Shown: one piece after another, positions 27,493 through 35,583 of the stretch
Numbering within the stretch: the first letter of the stretch is position 1
Layout of the letters: each line of letters opens with the position of its first letter
Virus record (IMG/VR): IMGVR_UViG_3300043331_000516
Span: 1 to 41,536 of that record
Source: a virus
Strand: one strand, 5' to 3'
Length of the DNA: 41,536 nucleotides
Translations under genes and position numbers: made by a program
Notes under the pieces: model-generated
Databases searched by the model: none
Told to the model about the DNA's origin: nothing
The model's input: only the letters and a program-made list of their open reading frames with translations

Positions 27493-28122
27493 ATGCCGGT
27501 TCCTGTTCCATCTGACCCTGATAGCTGGTACACGACCCCCGACGAGGTCCGCGAGCAACTCGGCGACTCGGCGAACCTGCTGGACCAGACGTTGCTGGAG
27601 AAGGCCGTCGCGTCAGTGTCGCGGGCGATCGACAAGGTCTGCGCGCAGAAGTTCTGGCTCGACTCGTCGGTCACGGTCAAGACCTACCGGCCCACCTGCT
27701 CCTGGGCCGTCGACGTGGATCCGATCGGGAGTACGACCGGGCTGATCGTGAAGACCGGCACCGGGGACTCCATCACCTTCGGGACGACCTGGACGATCGA
27801 TACCGATTTCCAGCTCGAACCCCTGAACGCGGCCGTGGAGGGTGTCCCCTACGCCTACAACCGCATCGTGGCGGTCGGGAACAACGCCTTCACCGGGGGC
27901 CGGTTCCCGACTCTCCAGGTGACCGCGCTGCATGGCTGGAGCTCGGTCCCGGATGAGGTGAACGAGGCCGCCATCCTCAAGGCCGTCAAGCTGTTCAAGC
28001 GGCGGGACTCCCCGCTGGGCATCCAGGGGTTCCAGGACTTCGGCCCCATCCGGCTCTCCCGCCAAGAGGACCCGGACGTCCTGGCCCTGCTCTCGCCGTT
28101 CATGCCCGTCAAGGTCGGCTGA
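27493..28122 (+). CDS. Head-tail connector/adaptor protein (gp6-like), 209 aa
   Basis: N-terminal helices (TTPDEVREQLGDSANLLDQTLLEKAVASVSRAID, about 13-48, split here for length) match the connector fold seen after capsid genes. Then come beta segments, and a C-terminal helix with VNEAAILKAVKLFKRRDSPLGIQG typical of gp6-like adaptors. It would ring the portal. The stop overlaps the next ATG. Confidence 0.75.
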   Translation: MPVPVPSDPDSWYTTPDEVREQLGDSANLLDQTLLEKAVASVSRAIDKVCAQKFWLDSSVTVKTYRPTCSWAVDVDPIGSTTGLIVKTGTGDSITFGTTWTIDTDFQLEPLNAAVEGVPYAYNRIVAVGNNAFTGGRFPTLQVTALHGWSSVPDEVNEAAILKAVKLFKRRDSPLGIQGFQDFGPIRLSRQEDPDVLALLSPFMPVKVG

Positions 28123-28544
28123 TGGCCTCCTACATCACCGTCCGGGCGGCGATCAAAGAGGCCCTCGTCGTCGGGGTATCGGGGATCAAGGTGTACGAGT
28201 ACATCCCCGACACCCTCACCCACCCCGCAGCCGTCATCGCTCCTGGGGATCCGGTGGTGAGCTTCGACGCCACCTTGAGCCGGGGCGCGGACGAGTACAC
28301 GTTCCTCGTCCGGGTGCTGGTGGACAACGCCCAGAGCGAGGTCGCAGACAAGGCCCTCGACGCCTACCTCGCCGGCTCCGGGTCACAGTCCATCAAGCAG
28401 GCCATCGAGGACGACCCGCGCCTGGGCGGGGTGGTCGACTTCGTAAGCGTCACCCAGGCCCGCAACTACGGCGTCTATGAGTTCGGCGGGGTGTCGTCCC
28501 TGGGGGTGGAGTTCGTCGTCGTCGCTTCCGCATCGGGTATCTGA
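28122..28544 (+). CDS. Tail terminator/head-tail joining protein, 140 aa
   Basis: The start is coupled (TGATG) to the adaptor. The sequence alternates strands and helices: VYEYIPDTLTHPAAVIAPGD, EYTFLVRVLVDNAQSEVADKALDAYL, SIKQAIEDDP, then VYEFGGVSSLGVEFVVV. This is the arrangement of tail terminator (gpU-like) proteins in siphophages. It caps the tail tube at the head-proximal end. Confidence 0.7.
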   Translation: MASYITVRAAIKEALVVGVSGIKVYEYIPDTLTHPAAVIAPGDPVVSFDATLSRGADEYTFLVRVLVDNAQSEVADKALDAYLAGSGSQSIKQAIEDDPRLGGVVDFVSVTQARNYGVYEFGGVSSLGVEFVVVASASGI

Positions 28545-29026
28545 TGCACACCGCCGCCCGCCAGTACGTGTCCTCCATCATCAGCGCCGGACGCTACGGG
28601 ACGGTGATCGAGGTCGGGGGGCGTGACGTGAACGGAGGGGTCCGAGGGCTCATCCGGTACCGCTCCTACACCTGCGTCGACCTCTACCCGGGTGAGGGCG
28701 TGGACGTGGTCGCCGACTGCCGCGACTGGTCTCCCCCGGTCAAGGCCGACCTCGTGTTGGCGCTCGAGGTACTGGAACACGCAGAGGATCCCGCCGGGGT
28801 GGTCAAAGCCTGCATCAGCTACCTAGCGGATGGGGGGCGGATGGTGCTGACCTGCGCCGGGCCCGGCCGGGAACCCCACTCCGGGATCGACGGGGAAGCA
28901 GTCCGGCCCGGGGAGCACTACCAGAACATCGACCCGGACGACCTGCGCGGGTGGCTGGCCGAGCTTGACGACCTGGACGTCACCCAGCGGGGGCCGGACC
29001 TGTACGCGACGGGGGTGAGGCGGTAG
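28544..29026 (+). CDS. Class I SAM-dependent methyltransferase (Methyltransf_11-like), 160 aa
   Basis: VIEVGGRDVNGGV (about 21-33) is the SAM loop, YTCVDLYPGEGVDVVADCRDW places the acidic residue at strand 2, and ADLVLALEVLEHAEDP is the classic post-motif region. It lies between the tail terminator and the glycosyltransferase, so it may methylate a glycan or polysaccharide. Coupled to both neighbours by 1-base overlaps. Confidence 0.78.
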   Translation: MHTAARQYVSSIISAGRYGTVIEVGGRDVNGGVRGLIRYRSYTCVDLYPGEGVDVVADCRDWSPPVKADLVLALEVLEHAEDPAGVVKACISYLADGGRMVLTCAGPGREPHSGIDGEAVRPGEHYQNIDPDDLRGWLAELDDLDVTQRGPDLYATGVRR

Positions 29027-30051
29027 TGCGGTTCTTGGTGGTTCACCCTGGGCCGCACTTCTGACTCAGCGTCGCCGACGTGCAAGCGGGCTGGGTTGAA
29101 GCCCTCCAAGCCGCAGGCCAGAAGGTCATCCCGTACAACACCGGGGACCGGATTTCCTTCTACGACGGTGCGTTCATCGAGGTCAAGCCGGGGATGCTCC
29201 GCAAGGCCCTCGACAAAGACCAAGCCATCCAACTAGCGGTCAACGGGCTCCTGTCGGCCTGCTATAAGACCTGGCCCGATGTGGTCCTCATCGTGAGCGG
29301 GTTCTTCCTCGAGCCCGAGATGCTGGACCTGCTGCGGGACCGCGGGCATCGAGTGGTGCTCTTGTGTACCGAGCAGCCCTATGAGCTGAACCGGGAGCTG
29401 GAGCTCGCCGCCCACTGCGACTTTACCGTGTTGAACGACCCGGCGAACCTGGACACGTTCAAGGCGCAGGGCCCGGCCACCTACCTCCCCCACGCCTACA
29501 GACCAAGTGTCCACTACCCCGGGCCTCCGTCCCCGGAATTGCGGTGCGACCTCGGGTTCGTCGGCACCGGGTACCCGTCCAGGCTGGCGTTCTTCGAGCA
29601 GATGGACCTCACCGGCATTGACGTGTTGTTGGCCGGCAACTGGTCCCAGGTCACCGAGGACTCCCCGCTCAGAGGGTTCATCGGCCACGACCCCAACGAG
29701 TGCCTCGACAACGCCCGCACCGCCCAGGTCTACCGCTCCGCGAAGCTGGGGCTGAACCTGTACCGCCGGGATGCCACCGACCCTGGGCAGGAGACCGGGA
29801 TCGCGGTCGGCCCGCGAGAGATCGAAATGGCGGCCACGGAATGCTTCTTCCTCCGTGACCCCCGGCCCGAAGGGGACGAGTTGTTCCCGATGCTCCCGAC
29901 CTTCGACACGCCCGAGCAGGCCAGCGAGCAGCTGCGCTGGTGGCTGGGACGGGACGACGCCCGGGAGAAGGCCGCCAAGCTCGCACGGCGGGCGGTCGCA
30001 GAACGCACGTTCGACAACAACGTGAAAAGGCTGCTTGACCTGCTAGAATAG
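29026..30051 (+). pseudogene. CgeB/GT-B-type glycosyltransferase interrupted by an in-frame TGA
   Basis: GTG 29026 starts MRFLVVHPGPHF, the usual first strand of this family, then hits TGA at 29062..29064. The same frame continues LSVADVQAGWVEALQAAG and runs to 30051 without another stop. Deleting six bases (TGACTC) would give HFSVADV, the expected sequence. The rest (324 codons from GTG 29080) keeps VVLIVSGFFLEPEMLDLL, LGFVGTGYPSRLAFFEQM, YRSAKLGLNLYRR and PREIEMAATECFFLRD, the CgeB-like C-terminal sugar-nucleotide half. It is either a recent pseudogene, readthrough-dependent, or translated from 29080 without its first strand. Confidence 0.8.
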
Positions 30052-30121
30052 AGAAGTTAAACGCCCCCGCGAGTGCGTCAACACTCCGAGGGCATGGCCG
30101 GAACCTTCTGGGAGGTCCGAC
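30052..30121 (+). ncRNA. Structured leader of Endo VII-type HNH gene (copy 2)
   Basis: GCCC (30063..30066), CG and GAGTG (30071..30075) pair with CACTC (30082..30086), CG and GGGC (30090..30093), forming one imperfect stem with small bulges and a 6-base loop. It is followed by ATGGCCGGAACC and the SD GGGAGGTCCGAC. With the copy-1 leader it shares AGAATA followed by a CGCCCCCG stem. Confidence 0.55.
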
Positions 30122-30712
30122 ATGGTCAAACGTACGACCTGCCGTTTTTGTGGTCAAGAGTTCGAGCATGAGGTGAAGCCGGGCGCGCAACCTCGCTACT
30201 GCTCGACTCAGTGTGGTCGGAAGGCCACCTACGCGCAGAAGTTGGCCCGAGCCGACAAGGACCGGCGGTGTCCCAAGTGCGGCGAGGTCAAGCCCGGCTC
30301 GGAGTACTCCAGCGGGACACATACCTACTGCCGACCGTGTAGCAACCAGTACAGGCGAGACCGCAAGCCGGTCACCCAAGAGGCCCGTCTGCGGTACAGA
30401 CGAACGTCTACGCTGCGGCGTTACGGCATCACTGAGCAGGAGTTCGAGGCTATCGCCAAAGCTCAGGGCGACCGATGCGCAATCTGCGGCACCGCTGAAC
30501 CGGGCGGGAATGGCGTATGGCACGTCGACCACGACCATAGCTGCTGCCCTGGCAGGCAGGTTAGTTGCGGCCAGTGCATCCGTGGGCTGTTGTGCGGACA
30601 CTGCAATATCGGTCTTGGCAACTTCCGGGACGACGTTGGCGTCCTTAAAGCTGCAATAACCTACATCGAAGAATTCCAGTCCCGCCGGATGCTAAAAGAA
30701 AAGGAGCGGTAA
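30122..30712 (+). CDS. Endonuclease VII-type HNH homing nuclease (copy 2), 196 aa
   Basis: The same architecture as 22525..23085: TCRFCGQEF and YCSTQCGRKA, CPKCGEVKP and YCRPCSNQY fingers, then a core of RRYGITEQEFEAIAKAQGDR (cut), CAICGTAEP, WHVDHDHSCCPG, CIRGLLCGHCNIGLGNF (about 100-185). It separates the glycosyltransferase and the major tail protein. The 3' end is AT-richer than the phage average (AAAAGAAAAGGAGCGG, which also serves as the SD for the next gene). Confidence 0.85.
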   Translation: MVKRTTCRFCGQEFEHEVKPGAQPRYCSTQCGRKATYAQKLARADKDRRCPKCGEVKPGSEYSSGTHTYCRPCSNQYRRDRKPVTQEARLRYRRTSTLRRYGITEQEFEAIAKAQGDRCAICGTAEPGGNGVWHVDHDHSCCPGRQVSCGQCIRGLLCGHCNIGLGNFRDDVGVLKAAITYIEEFQSRRMLKEKER

Positions 30713-30713
30713 A

Positions 30714-31112
30714 TTGTCTAGAATAGCGGGGCGCAACGGTGTAATTTACATGGGTATAGCGTCAGGCGGAACCGCCTCGCCGCTGACCTTCCAAGCGTCA
30801 TGGAGTCTCGATTTTTCCACGGACAAGATCGATGTCACCGCGTTCGGGGACACCGGCAAGACGTATGTCGCCGGACTCCCGGACGCCCAGGGCGAGTTCT
30901 CCGGCTTCTACGACGACGCCACCGCCCAGACCTACACCGCCGCCACTGACGGCACCGCCCGCAAGTTCTACCTCTACCCGTCGTCCGGTACGGCTGGGCA
31001 GTACTTCTTCGGGACCATCCTCCCCGACATGAGCATCAACGCCACCGTCGACGGAGCGGTTGAGGTGTCGGCGTCCTGGAGCGCGGCGAGCTCGATCATC
31101 AAGGTTGGCTGA
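30714..31112 (+). CDS. Major tail (tube) protein, 132 aa
   Basis: TTG 30714 follows AAAAGGAGCGGTAAA. The product has LTFQASWSLDFSTDKIDVTAFGD, a beta hairpin typical of tail tube proteins, FSGFYDDATAQTY, KFYLYPSSG and ATVDGAVEVSASWSAAS. It stacks as rings around the tape measure. The first 50 bases are unusually AT-rich. Size is typical of short tube proteins. Confidence 0.8.
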   Translation: MSRIAGRNGVIYMGIASGGTASPLTFQASWSLDFSTDKIDVTAFGDTGKTYVAGLPDAQGEFSGFYDDATAQTYTAATDGTARKFYLYPSSGTAGQYFFGTILPDMSINATVDGAVEVSASWSAASSIIKVG

Positions 31113-31115
31113 CCG

Positions 31116-31589
31116 CTGATCCTCATCCGGATCTCCTCCTCGGACGATCTGCGGCGGGTCGCCAAGATGATCCGCAAGCACGCCGATGCCAAGGAACTCC
31201 GCAAGGAGATGACCCGCGGCATCCGTGAGGAGCTGCGGCCGGTCGTGCAGGCGGTCAAGAGCGGCTACGGCGGGGGGAAGCATCTCCGGCCGGCGCTCAG
31301 GCGGGCGACCCGGATGCAGGTCAGAACCACCGGGAGGCAGGCCGGAGCGAAGGTGATGGTCGACGGCCGCAAGATGCCGGACGGGATGCGGAGCCTGCCT
31401 GCCTACCGGGAGGGCGAGAAAAGCCCTTGGCGGCATCCGACCTTCGGACGTCGGGGCCCGAAAGACTGGGTCAACCAGGCACCGCATCCGGTCTTCTACG
31501 AGACGGTGAAGCCGTACATCCCCAAGGTGAACCGCCGCATCGAGGAGATCGTCACCGACATCGCCAACAAGATGCAGAACTGGGGGTAA
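31116..31589 (+). CDS. HK97 gp10-like tail-completion/minor structural protein; non-AUG start likely
   Basis: The frame from CTG 31116 encodes LILIRISSSDDLRRVAKMIRK, continuous with the ATG at 31167; the N-terminal segment matches the style of gp10-like proteins. Later parts include RPALRRATRMQVRTTGR and SPWRHPTFGRRGPKDWVNQ, then FYETVKPYIPKVNRRI, a terminal helix usual in this family. The upstream TGA at 31110 limits choices: CTG 31116 or ATG 31167 (140 aa). It normally lies near the tail terminator; here it follows the tube gene. Confidence 0.65.
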   Translation: MILIRISSSDDLRRVAKMIRKHADAKELRKEMTRGIREELRPVVQAVKSGYGGGKHLRPALRRATRMQVRTTGRQAGAKVMVDGRKMPDGMRSLPAYREGEKSPWRHPTFGRRGPKDWVNQAPHPVFYETVKPYIPKVNRRIEEIVTDIANKMQNWG

Positions 31590-31592
31590 CGC

Positions 31593-31919
31593 ATGGCCGA
31601 TGAGGCGCCATCGGTGAAGGTGTCGCTTGACCTGGACACCTACACCCTCCGGGAGAAGATCGACCTCGAAACCCAGCTCAAGGACAACCTTTACACCCTG
31701 TTCCCTCCGGGGGAGATGCCGACGTTCCGGGGGATCAACGGACTGGTGTGGCTGACCAAACGCCGCGAGAACCCGATCCTGACCTTCCAGATGTTCGTGG
31801 ACGCCAACGTCGAGGACGACTGGGAGGTCGCGAAGGAGGACCCTACGAGCGCAGGCGACTCTCCCAGCACGGAGAAGATATCGCCTGCTTCCTCGACTAC
31901 TGGCGAGGACTCTCCCTGA
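31593..31919 (+). CDS. Tail assembly chaperone, upstream frame (gpG-like)
   Basis: ATG 31593 gives a 108-aa protein (begins MADEAPSVKVSLDLDTYT) with LVWLTKRRENPILTFQMFVD, as in chaperones placed before the tape measure. A second open frame, -1 relative, covers the end of this one and runs to 31993, as for classic G/G-T frameshift pairs. The last 25 residues in this frame are Ser/Thr-rich filler. Confidence 0.75.
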   Translation: MADEAPSVKVSLDLDTYTLREKIDLETQLKDNLYTLFPPGEMPTFRGINGLVWLTKRRENPILTFQMFVDANVEDDWEVAKEDPTSAGDSPSTEKISPASSTTGEDSP

Positions 31920-31993
31920 CCGAAGTCCTGGACATGCCCGGGTGGCTGTATCAGGCACTCGTGAAGCACGCCAACAAGCAACTGGGAGGGTGA
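31748..31993 (+). CDS. Tail assembly chaperone, -1 frameshift extension (gpT-like)
   Basis: The frame is -1 to the gene at 31593. Its informative part is after about 31860: DIACFLDYWRGLSLTEVLD, MPGWLYQALVKHANKQLGG, typical of the frameshifted part of tail chaperones. Before that the translation is shadow. No standard X-XXY-YYZ slippery heptamer was found in the overlap, so the shift position is not assigned. It ends just before the tape measure GTG. Confidence 0.6.
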   Translation: MADQTPREPDPDLPDVRGRQRRGRLGGREGGPYERRRLSQHGEDIACFLDYWRGLSLTEVLDMPGWLYQALVKHANKQLGG

Positions 31994-31996
31994 GGC

Positions 31997-33772
31997 GTGA
32001 CCCGTAGCGTCGGCTGGGACTTCACCGCCCGGGACGTCAACGCGTCTCGTACCGCCAACAAGGTCTCGCGGGCCTTCGACAAGGCCGGCGGCGGGATCGA
32101 CAAGACCGGCAAACGCCTGACCGGCATCAAGACCGCCGCCGACGCCTTCGGGTCCTCGATGCTGGACGTGTCGGCGATCACCGCCGGCGCTGGGGTGGCG
32201 GCGTTCGCGTTCTGGAAGAGCGCGTTCGAGGAAGCCCGCGACGCCGCCAAGGTCGGACGCCAAACCGAGGCGGTCATCAGGAGCACGGGCGGGGCGGCGA
32301 ACATCACCGCCCAGGAGGTCGGCCGCCTCGCCGAGTCCATCTCCAACAAGGTCGGGGTGGACGACGAGGCCATCCAGTCCGGCGAGAACTTGTTGCTGAC
32401 CTTCACCCGCGTCCGGAACGAAGCGGGTAAGGGGAACGACATCTTCAACCAGGCCACGATGGCGATCGTGGACATGACCGCCGCCATGAACGGCGGTGAG
32501 GTCTCGGCCGAAGGGTTGAAGGCGTCAACCATCCAGGTCGGGAAAGCCTTGAACGACCCGATCAAGGGCATGACCGCCTTGAAGAAGGTCGGTGTCAGCT
32601 TCACCGAGTCCCAGCAGGACCAGATCAAGGCGCTGGTCAAGTCCGGCAAGACGATGGAAGCGCAGAAGATCATCCTGCGCGAGCTGCAAACCGAGTTCTC
32701 CGGGTCCGCTGAAGCAAGCACCGACTCGATGCAGAAGCTCAGCGTCCAGATCGACAACATCAAGGAAGACCTCGGCACTGGGTTGCTCCCGGCGGCTGAG
32801 AATGCCGCCTCTGCGCTGGGGAAGCTGGCTGACGGGTTCAACAAACTCAACGACCGGCAGAAGTCGACCGTCTCCAACCTGGCTGTGTTCGGGCCGGTGG
32901 TTGGGTTCGCCACCGGGGCGTGGAACAGCCTCCAGGTTGCGCTGGGCCGGACCGACAAGTCTCAGCAGGACGTCGCCGGGTCAGCGAAAGCGGCGGGGTC
33001 GGCTGAGGGTAAGGCCGCGGTTGCCGCGGAGAAGGCCAAGGAGGCGCACAAGAAGCAGGCCGAGGCGGTCAAGAAGGCGAAAGAGGAGTTCTACAAGGAA
33101 CGCGCCGCGATCGCGTCGGTGATCCCGGCGTTCGAGGGCTACAACAAGAAGTCGGACGTCACCAAGAGCAAGATCCTGTCCAACCTGCGCCAAGAGGTCA
33201 GCGCCTACCGGACGTGGGCCGCCGACACCCGAACCCTCCTCAAGCGTGGCGCTGACCCGGCGGTGGTCAAGGCGCTGTCCGACAAAGGTCCGCAGTACGT
33301 CCACGCCTTCGTGAGCGCGTCGGGCAAGGAACTCCAGGACTTGAATCGGCTGTTCAAGTCCCGCACCCAGGCGGCCGGGGCGGTGGCGATCACTACCGCT
33401 GGGCAGGCAGGTGCGGCGATGGGCCGGGCGGCGGCGAGAGGGTTCTCGGCCAACTTCCACCCTGTCTTCGCCGTCCCCCGAGCCGGGAGTGGGTCGAAGC
33501 CGTTCAAGGGCCAGCGACCCAAGGCATACGCCTCCGGCGGGGTGATCTCTGAGCCGGTCGCCGGAATCGGGCTGCGGACCGGCTCGCCGTACTCGATCGG
33601 TGAGCGGGGTCCGGAGGCGGTCGTCCCCATGACCGGCCGGAGCGGGGCACCGAACACCTACTCGATCAGTGTCGCGGTCGGCCCCGGGGGGAACCCGGCC
33701 GAGGTCGGCGCCCGGGTCGTCTCGGCCATCAAGGAGTACGAGCGCAGGTCGGGGACGAGCTGGCGGCGATGA
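31997..33772 (+). CDS. Tape measure protein, 591 aa
   Basis: GTG start. The long helical N-terminal part (SRAFDKAGGGIDKTGKRLTGI), hydrophobic patch (about 55-75), TMP-like ALNDPIKGMTALKKVGVSF, a Lys/Ala-rich coiled coil (about 335-370) and a C-terminal SYSIGERGPEAVVPM-type motif (here SPYSIGERGPEAVVP) identify it. Its length predicts a short tail, roughly 90 nm by the usual 1.5 angstrom per residue. It sets tail length and is ejected with DNA. Confidence 0.9.
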   Translation: MTRSVGWDFTARDVNASRTANKVSRAFDKAGGGIDKTGKRLTGIKTAADAFGSSMLDVSAITAGAGVAAFAFWKSAFEEARDAAKVGRQTEAVIRSTGGAANITAQEVGRLAESISNKVGVDDEAIQSGENLLLTFTRVRNEAGKGNDIFNQATMAIVDMTAAMNGGEVSAEGLKASTIQVGKALNDPIKGMTALKKVGVSFTESQQDQIKALVKSGKTMEAQKIILRELQTEFSGSAEASTDSMQKLSVQIDNIKEDLGTGLLPAAENAASALGKLADGFNKLNDRQKSTVSNLAVFGPVVGFATGAWNSLQVALGRTDKSQQDVAGSAKAAGSAEGKAAVAAEKAKEAHKKQAEAVKKAKEEFYKERAAIASVIPAFEGYNKKSDVTKSKILSNLRQEVSAYRTWAADTRTLLKRGADPAVVKALSDKGPQYVHAFVSASGKELQDLNRLFKSRTQAAGAVAITTAGQAGAAMGRAAARGFSANFHPVFAVPRAGSGSKPFKGQRPKAYASGGVISEPVAGIGLRTGSPYSIGERGPEAVVPMTGRSGAPNTYSISVAVGPGGNPAEVGARVVSAIKEYERRSGTSWRR

Positions 33773-35052
33773 CGTTCCCGACCGTCCGGCTCGAGGCGAA
33801 CCTGACCGCCGCCGACACCGGCACTCTGCTGCATCTCGGGGACGCCACCCGGGGACTCCTTGGCACCGGCACCCTCGGGGGAACTGACAGCGGGTTCACC
33901 GACCTGGCGTCGTATCTGCGGCGGGTCTCCACCCGGCGGGGGTCGAACCGGGTTGAGGGGCCGATGATCCGGTATGAGGCCGGCACCCTCCAGGGGACAC
34001 TCCGCAACGAAGACCGGAGGTTCGACCCGACCAACCTATTCGGTCCGTATGTGGCTGCTGGGGAGACCCAGCTTGTCCCGATGCGGGCGGTCAGGCTGAT
34101 CGCCGACTACAGCGGGACGACGTACCCGATCTGGCGGGGGTTCGCGGACTCCTGGCTGATCGACTACCAGCCCCCGAACTACTCCGAATGCACCCTCACC
34201 TGTACCGATGCGTTCAAGGTGCTCGCCAACTACATCCGCGCCGAGCAAACAGCGGTGGGATCAGGTGACGACACCGGAGCGAGGGTGGATCGGGTCCTCG
34301 ACTCGGTCGACTGGGCCGAGGCTGACCGGCTGATCTCCACAGGCGACACCGCCCTCCAGGCCACCACGCTTGCCGGGGATGCCCTGAGCGAGCTCCAGGC
34401 CGCTGTTGATTCGGAGATGGGCGAGCTGTATGTGGACGAGAGCGGCCGGGTTGTGTTCCGGAACCGGCTCGCGCTCTTCACCGACACTCGCTCCGCTGAC
34501 ACCCAGGCGCAGTTCAACGACGACGGCACTGATCTGCCGTACGCCAACGTGGTGGTCGAGTACGACGAGAGCCAGCTCATCAACCTGGCCCGGATCGGCC
34601 GGACCGATGGGGCACCCCAGGAACGCGACGACGGCGAGAGCCGCACCAAGTACCTGACCCGTTCGTTTGAGCGGACCGATCTGCTGATGACCTCCGACGG
34701 CGCGGCGGCTGACCTGGCGAGCTACATCGTGCGGATCTGCAAGGACCCTGAGCTCCGGTTCGCCCAGATCGAACTGCGTCCCTTGCGGGACGAGGCGTTG
34801 TGGCCGGAGGTGCTGGGCCGCCAGATCGGTGACCGTATCGCCATCCTCCGTCATCCCCCCGGGGGGGGCGACCCGATCGAGCGGGGCTGCTTCATCCGTG
34901 GGATCGACCATGACATCGACCTTGGCGGGCGGAACTGGGTCACCACCTGGACGTTGCAGTCGGCCAGCGGGTTCGAGCCTCCCGGTGACCCGTATCTCGT
35001 CCTCGGCAGCGGGACCAGCGGGCTGCTCGGCACCAACACCCTCGCCCCATGA
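33769..35052 (+). CDS. Distal/minor tail protein, 427 aa
   Basis: ATG 33769 overlaps the tape measure end. The first 20-40 residues (LGDATRGLLGTGTLGG) and the last 18 (LGSGTSGLLGTNTLAP) are related, an unusual end-to-end internal repeat. The middle has TYPIWRGFADSWLIDY, CTLTCTDAFKVLANYI, MGELYVDESGRVVFRNR and typical baseplate-hub strands. It is placed where distal tail/Tal proteins lie. Confidence 0.78.
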   Translation: MTFPTVRLEANLTAADTGTLLHLGDATRGLLGTGTLGGTDSGFTDLASYLRRVSTRRGSNRVEGPMIRYEAGTLQGTLRNEDRRFDPTNLFGPYVAAGETQLVPMRAVRLIADYSGTTYPIWRGFADSWLIDYQPPNYSECTLTCTDAFKVLANYIRAEQTAVGSGDDTGARVDRVLDSVDWAEADRLISTGDTALQATTLAGDALSELQAAVDSEMGELYVDESGRVVFRNRLALFTDTRSADTQAQFNDDGTDLPYANVVVEYDESQLINLARIGRTDGAPQERDDGESRTKYLTRSFERTDLLMTSDGAAADLASYIVRICKDPELRFAQIELRPLRDEALWPEVLGRQIGDRIAILRHPPGGGDPIERGCFIRGIDHDIDLGGRNWVTTWTLQSASGFEPPGDPYLVLGSGTSGLLGTNTLAP

Positions 35053-35065
35053 CTAGGAGTGGTCG

Positions 35066-35539
35066 TTGAGCACCAGCAGAGACTTCACCGATGGGTCGGT
35101 CCTGACCGCCGCGCAGGTCGAAGACCTCGCCCAAGGACGCCTCGGTGTCGGAACTCCCGGCACCTCCGATGTCGGGCCGACGTCGGGCACGACCAGCCTT
35201 GACGTCATCACCTGCGCGGCAGTCACCCCGGCCACCGCCAGCCGGGTCCTGCAGGTCAAGGCCCGCTGGCGTGGCATCGTCGGGACCAACTCCGGGGACG
35301 TGTTCGAGCTCCGCCTTCAGGAAGGCGCGACCGTCATCGAACGGCAGAACCAGCAGATCGAAGCGACCGGGGTCGGCCACAACGGCGGGGTGATCGAGAC
35401 CGAGGTCGAGTCCCCCACCGCCGCCGCGCACACCTACAAGCTGACCATCACCCGCGTGACGGGGTCAGGGACCGCAACCGTACAGGGGGCCGCGACCTAC
35501 CCCATCGCCATCTCCGTAGTCGACATCGGCACCGCCTAG
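35066..35539 (+). CDS. Minor tail/fibre-tip protein, 157 aa
   Basis: TTG 35066. The N-terminal FTDGSVLTAAQVEDLAQG is common in small fibre-tip proteins; the rest is a beta-sandwich-like domain (FELRLQEGATVIERQNQQIE; YKLTITRVTGSGTATVQG). It probably decorates the tail end. No enzymatic site is seen. Confidence 0.65.
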   Translation: MSTSRDFTDGSVLTAAQVEDLAQGRLGVGTPGTSDVGPTSGTTSLDVITCAAVTPATASRVLQVKARWRGIVGTNSGDVFELRLQEGATVIERQNQQIEATGVGHNGGVIETEVESPTAAAHTYKLTITRVTGSGTATVQGAATYPIAISVVDIGTA

Positions 35540-35583
35540 CGTCCCATCCATACCGCCGCCCTCGCCCGGTTCTGGAGGGCTCC

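Larger units (their letters stand above)
30043..30726. repeat. 9-bp direct repeat CTAGAATAG bracketing HNH unit 2
   Basis: CTAGAATAG occurs at 30043..30051 (end of the glycosyltransferase, including its stop) and again at 30718..30726 (codons 2-5 of the tail tube gene). The HNH gene and leader lie between. This looks like a target duplication or homology used in insertion of the unit. Chance is possible at 9 bp. Confidence 0.5.
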
